Below are positions 51,974-60,445 of a stretch of DNA of 64,000 bases, piece after piece. The notes under the pieces are model-generated. The model worked only from the letters and a program-made list of their open reading frames with translations. It did no database searches and was not told the DNA's origin. Position 1 is the first letter of the stretch. Every line of letters starts with the position of its first letter. The stretch spans positions 310,001 through 374,000 of the forward strand of contig NZ_QGLP01000004.1 of NCBI RefSeq assembly GCF_003202915.1. Reading direction: 5' to 3'. The translations under genes and the position numbers were made by a program. Source of the DNA: Gilliamella apicola. Its GTDB lineage: Bacteria; Pseudomonadota; Gammaproteobacteria; Enterobacterales; Orbaceae.

Positions 51974-52063
51974 ATGTGTACTAACTTAAAATATGCTTTA
52001 GCTATAACTGCGCTAGTTTTAACAGTAATTGGCGTGTTTGGTGCTATTGTTTATATGAATTAA
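51974..52063 (+). CDS. Small membrane peptide, 29 residues
   Basis: An ATG at 51974 follows AAGGAGC with 6 bases spacing, close to an ideal ribosome-binding site. The peptide begins MCTNLKYALAITALVLTVIG and ends VYMN, so it is a single hydrophobic helix. It lies 30 bases after prc and 68 before the tRNA. No family recognised. The size, helix and ribosome-binding site are like known small membrane proteins, but the translation is not proven. Confidence 0.5.
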   Translation: MCTNLKYALAITALVLTVIGVFGAIVYMN

Positions 52064-52066
52064 GAC

Positions 52067-52095
52067 TTGATTAATTAATTAGAGATAATTATAGT
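52067..52095 (+). promoter_or_regulatory. Promoter of tRNA-Ser
   Basis: TTGATT at 52067-52072 and TATAGT at 52090-52095 with 17-base spacing. A GC-rich discriminator (GCACCC) follows, as in stable RNA promoters. Confidence 0.7.
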
Positions 52096-52131
52096 ATGCA
52101 CCCTGCTTCCAAAAAGCGGGTGCGAAATTAA

Positions 52132-52219
52132 GGTGAGGTGTCCGAGTGGTTGAAGGAGCACGCCTGGAAAGTGTGTATACGGCAACGTATCAAGGGTTCG
52201 AATCCCTTCCTCACCGCCA
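52132..52219 (+). tRNA. tRNA-Ser (anticodon GGA)
   Basis: An 88-base class II tRNA with encoded CCA. The acceptor stem GGTGAGG pairs with CCTCACC. The anticodon arm reads CGCCTGGAAAGTG (GGA), the long variable arm is TGTATACGGCAACGTATCA, and the T arm has GGTTCGAATCCC. It closely matches E. coli tRNA-Ser(GGA). Confidence 0.97.
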
Positions 52220-52348
52220 TTAACATTCATTTAGTCATTGCAGTAAAGAACTTAAAGGTTCTCATCATTACCGACGGCATAGTTCCATAAAGTTAATGAT
52301 CTGACGTGACGAGTAACCTCTTCTTCTCCTCGATCTTTCGGAGTTAAT

Positions 52349-53242
52349 ATGGAAAACTTACGCACTGTTCAAGATTATATACGCTGGACCACGTCGCAAC
52401 TTAGTCAATCAGATATCTTTTTAGGGCATGGCACAGATAATCCTATTGATGAGGCTAAGCAACTCATCTTAGCTACCCTAGGCTTATCACTATTTATTCC
52501 TCCTGAGTTTTATGCCGCAAATTTGACAAACGATGAAAAACAACAATTAAACGAGATCATCAACAAACGAATTACTGATCGCATACCAACCCCATACTTA
52601 ACCAATCAAGCATGGTTTTGTGGGCATTGCTTTTATGTTGATGAACGGGTATTAATTCCACGCTCACCAATAGGCGAACTGATTAACAATCAATTTAAAG
52701 ATTTAATCGCTAATCCACCAAATAACATTTTAGATCTCTGTACTGGTAGTGGTTGTATTGGTATTGCGTGCGCCTATGCTTATCCTGAGGCACATGTTGA
52801 TATTACTGATATATCATTAGAAGCCCTCGATGTTGCGCAAACCAATATTGAAATGCATGATATGCAATATCAAGTCACACCAATTTTATCGGATCTGTTT
52901 GATGGATTACCGGATAACAAATACGATCTAATCGTCACCAATCCGCCTTATGTCGATGATGAAGACATGAATGATCTTCCTGACGAATTTTTATATGAAC
53001 CAAAATTAGCACTTGAAGCTGGATTTGATGGCTTAGATTTAGTAAAAAGAATTTTATATGATGCAAGTAACTATCTAACACCAGACGGTGTATTAGTTTG
53101 TGAAGTCGGCAACAGCTGGGTATCTTTACAAGAACAATATCCAGAAGTCCCTTTTAATTGGATAAACTTTGAGCATGGTGGGCTTGGTGTATTTTCACTA
53201 ACTTATAATGACTTAATAGCTTATCAACACTGTTTTGAATAA
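52349..53242 (+). CDS. prmB: 50S ribosomal protein L3 glutamine methyltransferase PrmB
   Basis: A 297-residue N5-glutamine methyltransferase. The SAM-binding motif is LDLCTGSGCIGIACAYAYPE and the substrate-clamp motif is VTNPPYVDDEDM. The N-terminal TVQDYIRWTTSQLSQSDIFL is like PrmB rather than PrmC. CGGAG precedes the ATG. Followed 35 bases later by aroC, as in E. coli. Confidence 0.95.
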   Translation: MENLRTVQDYIRWTTSQLSQSDIFLGHGTDNPIDEAKQLILATLGLSLFIPPEFYAANLTNDEKQQLNEIINKRITDRIPTPYLTNQAWFCGHCFYVDERVLIPRSPIGELINNQFKDLIANPPNNILDLCTGSGCIGIACAYAYPEAHVDITDISLEALDVAQTNIEMHDMQYQVTPILSDLFDGLPDNKYDLIVTNPPYVDDEDMNDLPDEFLYEPKLALEAGFDGLDLVKRILYDASNYLTPDGVLVCEVGNSWVSLQEQYPEVPFNWINFEHGGLGVFSLTYNDLIAYQHCFE

Positions 53243-53277
53243 ATTAAATATAAAAATAAAAATCGGAATAAACAACT

Positions 53278-54345
53278 ATGGCAGGAAATTCAATAGGTAA
53301 ATTATTTAAAGTCACTACCTTCGGTGAATCACATGGCACGGCATTAGGATGCATTGTCGATGGTGTGCCACCAGGAATGAGTTTAACTGAATCCGATATG
53401 CAACATGATCTTGATCGCCGCCGTCCTGGTTCTTCTCGTTACACTACGCAACGTCGAGAAGCGGACCAAGTAAAAATCTTATCAGGGGTATTTGAAGGTA
53501 TTACAACCGGCACCAGTATTGGATTGTTGATTGAAAATACCGACCAACGTTCACAAGATTACAGCAAAATAAAAGATATCTTTAGACCTAGTCACGCTGA
53601 CTACACCTATCAAAAAAAATACGGTATTCGCGATTATCGAGGGGGTGGTCGATCATCGGCTCGAGAAACCGCTATGCGTGTAGCCGCAGGCGCTATTGCT
53701 AAAAAATATCTTTATGAAAAACTCGGCATCACCATTCGTGGTTATTTAGCGCAAATGGGAGATATCGAGTGCCAATTAAAAGATTGGCAACAAGTCGAGC
53801 AAAATCCCTTCTTCTGCCCAGATGAGGGTAAATTAGCAGCGCTGGATGAACTGCTAAGACAACTAAAAAAAGAGGGTGATTCAATTGGTGCTAAAGTCTG
53901 CATTGTGGCAGAAAATGTTCCGGTAGGTTTAGGAGAGCCCGTCTTTGATAAATTAGATGCTGATCTTGCCCATGCATTAATGAGCATTAATGCAGTAAAA
54001 GGGGTTGAAATTGGTGATGGTTTTGCTGCGGTTAATAAACGTGGTAGTGAAAATCGTGACGAAATAACCCCGCAAGGATTTTTATCAAATCATGCTGGTG
54101 GTATTTTGGGGGGAATTAGCTCGGGACAAACTATCATTAGCAGCATAGCATTAAAACCAACTCCAAGTATTGAAATTGCCGGCAAATCAATAGATATTAA
54201 TGGCGAAAGCGTCGAAGTATCAACTCACGGCCGACACGATCCTTGTGTCGGTATTCGTGCTGTGCCTATTGCAGAAGCAATGGTCGCGATCGTATTAATG
54301 GATCATTATCTTCGCTATCGGGCCCAATGTAGTGATGTAAAATAA
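53278..54345 (+). CDS. aroC: Chorismate synthase
   Basis: A 355-residue FMN-dependent lyase. [40 protein letters not shown] with [10 protein letters not shown], and [13 protein letters not shown] are the three signatures. It makes chorismate, the precursor used by pheA in this window. The mepA gene that follows in E. coli is absent. Confidence 0.97.
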   Translation: MAGNSIGKLFKVTTFGESHGTALGCIVDGVPPGMSLTESDMQHDLDRRRPGSSRYTTQRREADQVKILSGVFEGITTGTSIGLLIENTDQRSQDYSKIKDIFRPSHADYTYQKKYGIRDYRGGGRSSARETAMRVAAGAIAKKYLYEKLGITIRGYLAQMGDIECQLKDWQQVEQNPFFCPDEGKLAALDELLRQLKKEGDSIGAKVCIVAENVPVGLGEPVFDKLDADLAHALMSINAVKGVEIGDGFAAVNKRGSENRDEITPQGFLSNHAGGILGGISSGQTIISSIALKPTPSIEIAGKSIDINGESVEVSTHGRHDPCVGIRAVPIAEAMVAIVLMDHYLRYRAQCSDVK

Positions 54346-54347
54346 TC

Positions 54348-55100
54348 ATGAGTTACGAATTACTGGTTTTACTTTTTTTAATTGCGACGTTAGCAGGCTT
54401 TATTGATTCAATTGCTGGTGGCGGTGGACTATTAACAGTACCAGCACTGCTAGCTGTTGGTTTACCCCCAGCTAGCGCCTTAGCTACCAACAAATTACAA
54501 AGCTGTGGTGGATCGTTCTCAGCCAGCCTCTATTTTATTCGTCAGCGCATGGTTGACTTAAAACAGCAAAAATGGGCAATAGCCTGTGCTTTTATTGGTT
54601 CAGCATTCGGCACATTATCAGTCATGCACATCCAAGCTGACTTCTTAAAATTACTCTTACCAATTTTAACTATTAGCGTCGGACTCTACTTCCTACTATC
54701 ACCAACCATAGGTGAAAACGACCGCAAAAGCCGCTTAACCATACTTCAATTTGCCATACTACCGGCATTGGTTATCGGATTCTATGATGGATTTTTCGGC
54801 CCTGGGGCAGGATCATTCTATGCAGTTGCCTACATTACCTTAGCCGGATTTAATCTCACCAAAGCCACTGCTCACACCAAGGTACTCAATTTTACCTCTA
54901 ATTTAGCAGGCTTAATCTTCTTTATTGCTGGTGGTGAAGTTGTATGGTCAATCGGTCTTGTCATGCTAGTGGGGCAATTTATCGGTGCAAGATTAGGCGC
55001 CAAAATGGTTATCGCAAAAGGCCGAAAATTAATAAGACCAATGTTAATTACCGTCTCAACCATTATGAGCATCAAACTCATTTACGAAAACTTCTTCTAA
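54348..55100 (+). CDS. yfcA: TSUP family membrane transporter, YfcA-like
   Basis: A 250-residue protein with about eight membrane helices. It shows the sulphite-exporter/TauE pattern: AGFIDSIAGGGGLLTVPALL at the start and GFYDGFFGPGAGSFY in the second half. The substrate is unproven; the family moves organosulphur or sulphite anions. It begins 2 bases after aroC. A strong terminator follows before the CRISPR leader. Confidence 0.88.
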   Translation: MSYELLVLLFLIATLAGFIDSIAGGGGLLTVPALLAVGLPPASALATNKLQSCGGSFSASLYFIRQRMVDLKQQKWAIACAFIGSAFGTLSVMHIQADFLKLLLPILTISVGLYFLLSPTIGENDRKSRLTILQFAILPALVIGFYDGFFGPGAGSFYAVAYITLAGFNLTKATAHTKVLNFTSNLAGLIFFIAGGEVVWSIGLVMLVGQFIGARLGAKMVIAKGRKLIRPMLITVSTIMSIKLIYENFF

Positions 55101-55125
55101 AAGAATAAAAAAGTCTTAATTAACG

Positions 55126-55167
55126 AAAAACACGGTTTCTCAAAATTTTTTGAGAAACCGTGTTTTT
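55126..55167. terminator. Strong bidirectional terminator between yfcA and the CRISPR leader
   Basis: A perfect 20-bp stem (AAAAACACGGTTTCTCAAAA and its complement) with a 2-base loop, flanked by A and T runs. It insulates the CRISPR leader from yfcA read-through. Confidence 0.9.
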
Positions 55168-55333
55168 GCTCTTCACAAAGTCTAGATTTTAAATAAATAT
55201 TAACCCTTTTTTGCGGCTAAAATTAAATTATATAAAAATCAATAGGTTGAATGGGGGATCAAAAAAAGGGTTTTTTATAGCAAAATTGTCATTTACCTTT
55301 ATTTGAACAATGATTATATTATATTGGTTTCTA
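55168..55333 (+). promoter_or_regulatory. CRISPR leader of the type I-F array
   Basis: AT-rich leader on the side of the intact repeats. It includes TAACCCTTTTTT (near 55201) and AAAAAGGGTTTTTT, patterns common in I-F leaders. It has the IHF site at 55237-55249. The degenerate repeat lies at the other end, so transcription and spacer addition run left to right, from here towards cas1. Confidence 0.75.
55237..55249 (+). promoter_or_regulatory. IHF binding site in the leader
   Basis: AATCAATAGGTTG matches the IHF consensus WATCAANNNNTTR at every defined position. It is centred about 90 bases before the first repeat. IHF bending of the leader is known to guide Cas1-Cas2-3 integration in type I-F and I-E systems. 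Confidence 0.7.
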
Positions 55334-55781
55334 GCTTAACGCCGTGTAGGTGGTTTAGAAACAGTTCGTTTAGTTTTTGCACTAATGTTTTTCGCTTAAC
55401 GCCGTGTAGGTGGTTTAGAAAACCAAAAATATAGAAGTCAAAGAGGATAATTAGCTTAACGCCGTGTAGGTGGTTTAGAAATGTTGCAAATGCGAATAAA
55501 AAAAGATTGCCCCGCTTAACGCCGTGTAGGTGGTTTAGAAAATTCTCCAGAAAATACCAGTAATACGGCGTCGGCTTAACGCCGTGTAGGTGGTTTAGAA
55601 AATATCGGAATTTTTGAACGTCAACGCGGAGTGGCTTAACGCCGTGTAGGTGGTTTAGAAAATAGGCTTAAGCGGCTCACCTGTTCTTATTTCGCTTAAC
55701 GCCGTGTAGGTGGTTTAGAAATTTCCAAAATTTCTTCATTGTGAAACCTCGTCGTTTAACGCCGTGTAGGCAGCAATATCA
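55334..55781 (+). CRISPR. Type I-F CRISPR array, 8 repeats and 7 spacers
   Basis: Seven identical 28-bp repeats start at 55334, 55394, 55454, 55514, 55574, 55634 and 55694. A degenerate eighth begins at 55754. All seven spacers are 32 bp. The repeat starts GCTTAACGCC, has loop GTGTA and ends GGTGGTTTAGAAA; the last 8 bases TTTAGAAA give the crRNA 5' handle. The eighth repeat keeps only the first 17 positions well and marks the old end. The stem has an A at position 6 where I-F repeats usually have C, so the outer C-G pair is missing. No spacer match is seen within the window. Confidence 0.98.
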
Positions 55782-55888
55782 TTTGTCCCTTCTTTTGGAT
55801 AATTATAGTTATTTTGAAAAAGATCGTTTTTTGCACAAAACAATGTTATTTTATCACCATTATAAATTGAATTTATTTTCTAAATATC

Positions 55889-56842
55889 ATGGATTTGATT
55901 CATTCGTCTGATCTTAAAACCATTTTACATTCCAAGCGTGCAAATATCTATTATTTGGAGCATTGTCGAGTTTTAGTCAATGGTGGTCGAGTTGAATATG
56001 TGACCGATCAAGGGCAGCAGTCATTATATTGGAATATTCCTATAGCTAATACTAGCTGTATTTTACTTGGTACAGGTACTTCATTAACTCAAGCTGCGGT
56101 GCGTGAACTTTCTCGAGCAGGAGTTATGATTGGCTTTTGTGGGGGAGGGGGAACGCCTCTATTTTCCTCGACAGAATCGGAATTTGCCTGCCAATTCTTT
56201 TCACCGCAAAGTGAATATCGTGCAACCGAATATCTGCAAAGTTGGTGTCAATTCTGGTTTGACGATAATCTCCGCCTACAAGCTGCGAAAAACCTTCAAC
56301 AACAGCGACTCAAAATCATTCAGCAATGTTGGTCGAAATTTGATTGGCAAATTGACGATAAGCAACTCATTACGTTGTTAAACGATGCTGAAAAACAGTT
56401 CAATGATGCTACAACAAGTCAAGCATTGTTAGCCGCAGAAGGACGTATTAGTAAACGTCTTTATGGCATGGCAAATCAACTTACTTTACAAGATGATAAT
56501 TTTAAACGGGAGCAAGGTTCACGCGGCAAGCATTATGATCCTGCTAACCAATTTTTAGATCATGGTAATTATTTAGCTTATGGATTAGGTGCAACAGCTT
56601 GTTGGGTATTAGGTTTACCACATGGTTTGGCTATATTACATGGTAAAACTAGGCGGGGAGGGCTGGTATTTGATGCTGCTGATATTATTAAAGATGGCAT
56701 TGTGTTACCACAAGCTTTTATATCAGCTAAACAAGGTGATAGTGAAAAAGAGTTCCGACAAGCATGTATTTCTCAATTTGCTCAGTTAGGTGCACTGGAT
56801 ATGATTATTGATACATTGAAGCAGATAGCAGATAGAACATGA
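55889..56842 (+). CDS. cas1: CRISPR-associated endonuclease Cas1, subtype I-F
   Basis: A 317-residue integrase. The metal ligands are the Glu of LLAAEGRISKRLYG, the His of LGLPHGLAILHGKT and the Asp of GLVFDAADIIKDG. The N-terminal LKTILHSKRANIYYLEHCRV is typical of Cas1f. It inserts spacers together with Cas2-3. The stop overlaps the cas2-3 start by 4 bases (ATGA). The ribosome-binding site is weak. Confidence 0.97.
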   Translation: MDLIHSSDLKTILHSKRANIYYLEHCRVLVNGGRVEYVTDQGQQSLYWNIPIANTSCILLGTGTSLTQAAVRELSRAGVMIGFCGGGGTPLFSSTESEFACQFFSPQSEYRATEYLQSWCQFWFDDNLRLQAAKNLQQQRLKIIQQCWSKFDWQIDDKQLITLLNDAEKQFNDATTSQALLAAEGRISKRLYGMANQLTLQDDNFKREQGSRGKHYDPANQFLDHGNYLAYGLGATACWVLGLPHGLAILHGKTRRGGLVFDAADIIKDGIVLPQAFISAKQGDSEKEFRQACISQFAQLGALDMIIDTLKQIADRT

Positions 56843-59800
56843 ATATTTTACTGGTTAGCCAATGCAAGAAAAATGCATTGACTCAAACACGTCGTATTAT
56901 CGATCAGTTTGCTGAACGTTGTGGTGAACGAACTTGGCAAACGCCGATGACTGCCGATGGTTTACAGACACTGTATAAATTATTACGTAAAACAGCGCGA
57001 AAAAATACTTCAGTTGCTTGTTACTGGACGCATGGAAAAAATCTAACCGATCTACTCTGGATTGTTGGCGATAAAAGTCAATTTAATCAACAAGGCCGAG
57101 TGCCAACTAATCGTACTAAGCGCAATATATTACGCAATGATAGTGAAAATAGTTGGCAATATGCCACATCTATCCAACTTATCGCAACCATTGCTGCGCT
57201 ATTGCATGATTTGGGTAAGGCGACAGTCGGTTTTCAAGATAAATTACGTAAAAGTCGATCGGCAGGTGATCCGTATCGTCATGAATGGATTTCATTACAG
57301 TTATTCTTATTGATGATTCGTGATTGTAATACTAATCAAGAGGTTTTAACCCGTTTAGCTAATTTTGCCGATTATCAACAACTTAAACCAGATTGGTATC
57401 ATGATCTTACTAGCACAGAGAATAATGACTTCTCTCAATTACCATTATTAGCCCAATGGATTGGCTGGTTAATTGTGTCACACCATCGTATGCCGTTTTT
57501 AAAAACTTCATTAGGAGGTGATAAAGATAAGAAGCTACTGAGAGATATGTTTCTATCTGGTCTAAAACTAAAAAGTTTTTTTAGCACTTTTACTGCTGTT
57601 GAAAACTGGGTTAGAAATAGTAATATTGAAGACAGCGCCGATTTTTGGCAACTTAAAAGTGATATAACCTTAAGCCAATCTTGGCTTAAAAAATTAAGTC
57701 GCTATGCAAACAAGGCAATTCATCACACTCCTTTAATGCAACTAACTAATGTTGATTCATTATTATTACATCTATCACGATTAAGCCTTATGGTTGCTGA
57801 CCATAACTATTCCAGCATATCAATCAATGATGAAGAAGCAGAAAAAATTAAAGATATTCTTATCGCCAATACAAATAAAAGCCAGCACGCCAATCAACGA
57901 TTAGATGATCATCTATTAGGTGTTGCTAATTTTGCCGCTCGTTTTGCTCGCTTGCTTCCTAAAATCAACACTGAATTACCAGCAATTAATCAGCATAAGC
58001 CATTTACGCAACGCACTATCATTAAACGCTTTCAATGGCAAAACCATGCTTTTGATCTAGCTAAAAGTTATCAACAATTAAGTGATGATAATGGCTTTTT
58101 TGGCGTCAATATGGCATCGACTGGCTGTGGTAAAACCTTAGCTAATGGGCGAATTATGTATGCATTATCAAATCCACAGCGAGGGGTACGATTTACGATT
58201 GCTTTAGGATTACGAGTATTAACCTTACAAACTGGTAAAGCGTTACGAGAAAGATTGCATTTAACTGATGAACATTTGGCTATTTTGGTTGGGGGTCGAG
58301 CAACAAAGACCCTATTTGAGTTAGAAAATCAGCCGCAAATTACTAAAAATGAAAATGAGATAAATCCCGAAACGCTTGGTTGTGAATCGACAGAATCATT
58401 AGTCGATGAATATATTGATGTGGCAGAGAGTGGTATTGCTGACTGTGAACTCGGTACCATTATCGAAAACAGTAAGGCTCGTCAATTAATCTATGCACCG
58501 ATTGTGACATGTACCGTTGATCACTTAATGCAAGCTAGCGAATGTCTCAGAGGTGGCAAATATATTGCCCCTACCTTAAGGTTGCTTACCGCTGATTTAA
58601 TCTTAGATGAACCGGATGATTTTGATCAGCGAGATTTACCTGCTTTGGCAAGGTTAGTTCATTTAGCCGGGCTTTATGGCAGTAAAGTGTTACTCTCATC
58701 AGCCACCTTAACGCCAGACCTTATTGCTGGTTTATTTGATGCTTATCAAGCCGGTCGAAAAATTTGGAATCAGAATACAGGAAGGTCTAATCAGGGGATT
58801 ATTTGTGGATGGTTTGATGAATATCAGCAGTCAGTCGAACAAATAGCTGATACTGTTAATTTTAAACATCATCATACGAAGTTTATCAAAAAAAGAATAG
58901 ATAAGTTGCAACAAGGGACAATTCGTCGTCGAGGACAAATTTTAGAATTATTAAATTATCCATTCAATAAAAAAGGAAATTCAGATCTAGGCTATGCTCT
59001 TTTGGCGCAACAGTTATTAGATCAAGCTTATCATTTTCATTTACAGCACCATCAACAAGATCCGCAAACCAACAAAAAAATTAGTGTCGGTTTAATGCGC
59101 TTTGCGCACATTGATGATGTGATGTCGCTCACTAAGCAAATCTACCAGCAAACTGAGTTACCGGCAAATGTTCAATTTCATCTGGTGGTTTATCATGCCA
59201 GACAACTGCTACTATTGCGCAGTCAATTAGAAGAGAAACTGGATAGAATTTTAAACCGTGGTGATGCTAATAAATTATTTGAACAACCTGAAATACGTGC
59301 AGCAATAAAAGACAGTGATAAACAACATCATATTTTTATCGTCATCGGCACACCGGTTACTGAAGTTGGGCGTGACCATGATTATGATTGGGCAATTGTT
59401 GAGCCATCTTCAATGCGGTCAATTATTCAGTTAGTAGGACGAGTTTGGCGGCATAGACCGGAAAAAATAGCCAAAAGTGCCAATGTGGCGATTCTAGGCA
59501 GTAATTTAGAAGCGATGAAACAAGGCAACAATTTAGGTGCTAATAGCGCTTGCTTTACTAAACCGGGTTTTGAGCAAAAACCATTATTTTTATTAAAAAC
59601 CCATAAGACTGAACAACTGATAACGTCAGAACAATTAGCTAATATTAATGCAATTCCTCGTATTATAACTGATTCGCAAGCAGGCTTAACACTAGCAGAA
59701 TTAGAACATAAGGTTATGGCAAATTTGTTTCCAATCAATGCGCGCAAAAGTAATTATGTTACCAGTTATTGGCAAACTGATTTGGCACATCATCATTGTG

Positions 59801-60162
59801 TTCATCTACAATTAATTTCGCCTTTCAGGTTGCAAGAGCAACCACAAGATGAGTATATTTGCCAACTTGATGACAATGGTGAATACCGATTTAGTTATGC
59901 CGAAATTGCTTGGCAAAAACCAAACGAACAATGTGAGGATACACAAAATTACAATTTTAAATATGATAATTGGCAATTTAGCAATCCACTGATACAGCCA
60001 TGGCTTACCAATACCGTTGAGCAAGCGATTACTCAAATAGCAGAATATTTTCCAGATAAAAATCATTATCGGCTAGCTAATGAATTTTGTACTATTAATC
60101 TGAATAGCGAAACACGCTGGTGTTTTCATCCCTATTTTGGTTTTTATAAAGATAGAGGTTAA
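56839..60162 (+). CDS. cas3: Cas2-Cas3 fusion, subtype I-F
   Basis: A 1107-residue protein. A Cas2 domain (about 1-95, NILLVSQCKKNALTQTRRII) is followed by the HD nuclease (LLHDLGKATVGFQDKLR near residue 115, HHRMP near 215). The helicase core has Walker A ASTGCGKTLANGR (near residue 430) and the DExD-like motif LDEPDDFD. Motif VI is QLVGRVWRHR. A C-terminal domain ends the protein. It both joins Cas1 for adaptation and degrades targets recruited by the Csy complex. No truncation is seen. Confidence 0.97.
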   Translation: MNILLVSQCKKNALTQTRRIIDQFAERCGERTWQTPMTADGLQTLYKLLRKTARKNTSVACYWTHGKNLTDLLWIVGDKSQFNQQGRVPTNRTKRNILRNDSENSWQYATSIQLIATIAALLHDLGKATVGFQDKLRKSRSAGDPYRHEWISLQLFLLMIRDCNTNQEVLTRLANFADYQQLKPDWYHDLTSTENNDFSQLPLLAQWIGWLIVSHHRMPFLKTSLGGDKDKKLLRDMFLSGLKLKSFFSTFTAVENWVRNSNIEDSADFWQLKSDITLSQSWLKKLSRYANKAIHHTPLMQLTNVDSLLLHLSRLSLMVADHNYSSISINDEEAEKIKDILIANTNKSQHANQRLDDHLLGVANFAARFARLLPKINTELPAINQHKPFTQRTIIKRFQWQNHAFDLAKSYQQLSDDNGFFGVNMASTGCGKTLANGRIMYALSNPQRGVRFTIALGLRVLTLQTGKALRERLHLTDEHLAILVGGRATKTLFELENQPQITKNENEINPETLGCESTESLVDEYIDVAESGIADCELGTIIENSKARQLIYAPIVTCTVDHLMQASECLRGGKYIAPTLRLLTADLILDEPDDFDQRDLPALARLVHLAGLYGSKVLLSSATLTPDLIAGLFDAYQAGRKIWNQNTGRSNQGIICGWFDEYQQSVEQIADTVNFKHHHTKFIKKRIDKLQQGTIRRRGQILELLNYPFNKKGNSDLGYALLAQQLLDQAYHFHLQHHQQDPQTNKKISVGLMRFAHIDDVMSLTKQIYQQTELPANVQFHLVVYHARQLLLLRSQLEEKLDRILNRGDANKLFEQPEIRAAIKDSDKQHHIFIVIGTPVTEVGRDHDYDWAIVEPSSMRSIIQLVGRVWRHRPEKIAKSANVAILGSNLEAMKQGNNLGANSACFTKPGFEQKPLFLLKTHKTEQLITSEQLANINAIPRIITDSQAGLTLAELEHKVMANLFPINARKSNYVTSYWQTDLAHHHCVHLQLISPFRLQEQPQDEYICQLDDNGEYRFSYAEIAWQKPNEQCEDTQNYNFKYDNWQFSNPLIQPWLTNTVEQAITQIAEYFPDKNHYRLANEFCTINLNSETRWCFHPYFGFYKDRG

Positions 60163-60270
60163 AAGGAGAGGTTATTTATTATTTTTTAGAAAAATTTTAT
60201 ATTTAAAAAAGGTATTTCCTCAACTATTTTTATAGAAAATAATCAGCTGAGTTATGTGTGCTAGTAATGT

Positions 60271-60286
60271 TAGAGTAATTACTCTA
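60271..60286. promoter_or_regulatory. 16-bp perfect palindrome on the mini-CRISPR promoter
   Basis: TAGAGTAATTACTCTA is a perfect palindrome overlapping the first two bases of the TATACT box at 60285-60290. This placement fits a dimeric repressor operator. The half-site AGTAATTA appears again at 60443-60450, over the -10 of the second promoter, and AGTAATTT at 60456-60463. Confidence 0.55.
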
Positions 60287-60290
60287 TACT
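60285..60290 (+). promoter_or_regulatory. Probable -10 box of the mini-CRISPR RNA
   Basis: TATACT places a start at about 60297, the first bases of the degenerate repeat. No good -35 is seen (best candidates are AT-only), so the promoter would be weak or activated. Confidence 0.5.
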
Positions 60291-60293
60291 TAT

Positions 60294-60378
60294 TTGCACT
60301 GCCGTATAGGTAGTTTAGAAAATATTACGGTTGAGTATAATCGTTAAACTATTAGCCGCCGCATAGGCGGTTTTTTTA
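60294..60378 (+). ncRNA. One-spacer mini-CRISPR (crRNA-like regulatory RNA)
   Basis: Degenerate repeat 1 (60294-60321) keeps 20 of 28 array-repeat bases. It has the standard I-F hairpin CTGCC-GTATA-GGTAG and the identical 8-base handle TTTAGAAA. A 29-base spacer (60322-60350) follows, beginning ATATTACGGTTGAG. Degenerate repeat 2 (60351-60378) has the hairpin CCGCC-GCATA-GGCGG followed by seven T, so it also terminates transcription. Cas6f cutting after base 60313 would give a handle, a guide and a 3' hairpin. The layout matches the CreR/CreA type of crRNA-like regulators described for other CRISPR systems. Not shown experimentally here. Confidence 0.8.
60356..60377 (+). terminator. Terminator formed by degenerate repeat 2
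   Basis: A 5-bp GC stem CCGCC/GGCGG with loop GCATA, then TTTTTTT. The loop and stem are those of an I-F repeat, while the 3' handle has been replaced by a T run. Confidence 0.75.
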
Positions 60379-60396
60379 TATTTACTATAATAAAGA

Positions 60397-60427
60397 CCAT
60401 ATTACGGTTAATATTATTGACATTTAA
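60397..60427 (+). promoter_or_regulatory. Seed-matched target of the mini-CRISPR spacer with CC PAM
   Basis: CC at 60397-60398 is the type I-F PAM. The next 11 bases, ATATTACGGTT (60399-60409), are identical to the first 11 bases of the spacer at 60322-60332. Beyond that only scattered positions agree. The footprint of a 29-base guide (to 60427) covers the -35 hexamer at 60417-60422. A seed-only match would allow binding without cutting. Confidence 0.8.
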
Positions 60428-60445
60428 TTATTTGGTATATATAGT
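60417..60445 (+). promoter_or_regulatory. Strong promoter reading towards the 107-residue gene and csy1
   Basis: TTGACA (60417-60422) and TATAGT (60440-60445) are exactly 17 bases apart, 11 of 12 consensus bases. The start is near 60452. It gives a 5' leader of about 130 bases. It is the only good promoter between cas2-3 and csy1. Confidence 0.85.

Noticed and set aside
55782-55888. Promoter for cas1 just after the array
   Set aside because: TTGCAC at 55831 and TATAAA at 55861 are 24 bases apart, too far. No other good pair is seen; cas1 may be read from the array transcript.
60294-60378. Alternative view: a phage-derived solitary repeat unit acting as an RNA anti-CRISPR
   Set aside because: No phage genes are near, the spacer has a PAM-flanked match within 100 bp at a promoter, and the element sits between cas genes, so a native regulatory role is more likely.
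60294-60378. Alternative view: simple leftover of a decayed second array
   Set aside because: Conserved handle, a full 5-bp stem, a terminator in place of the second handle and the seed-target match argue for selection rather than decay.
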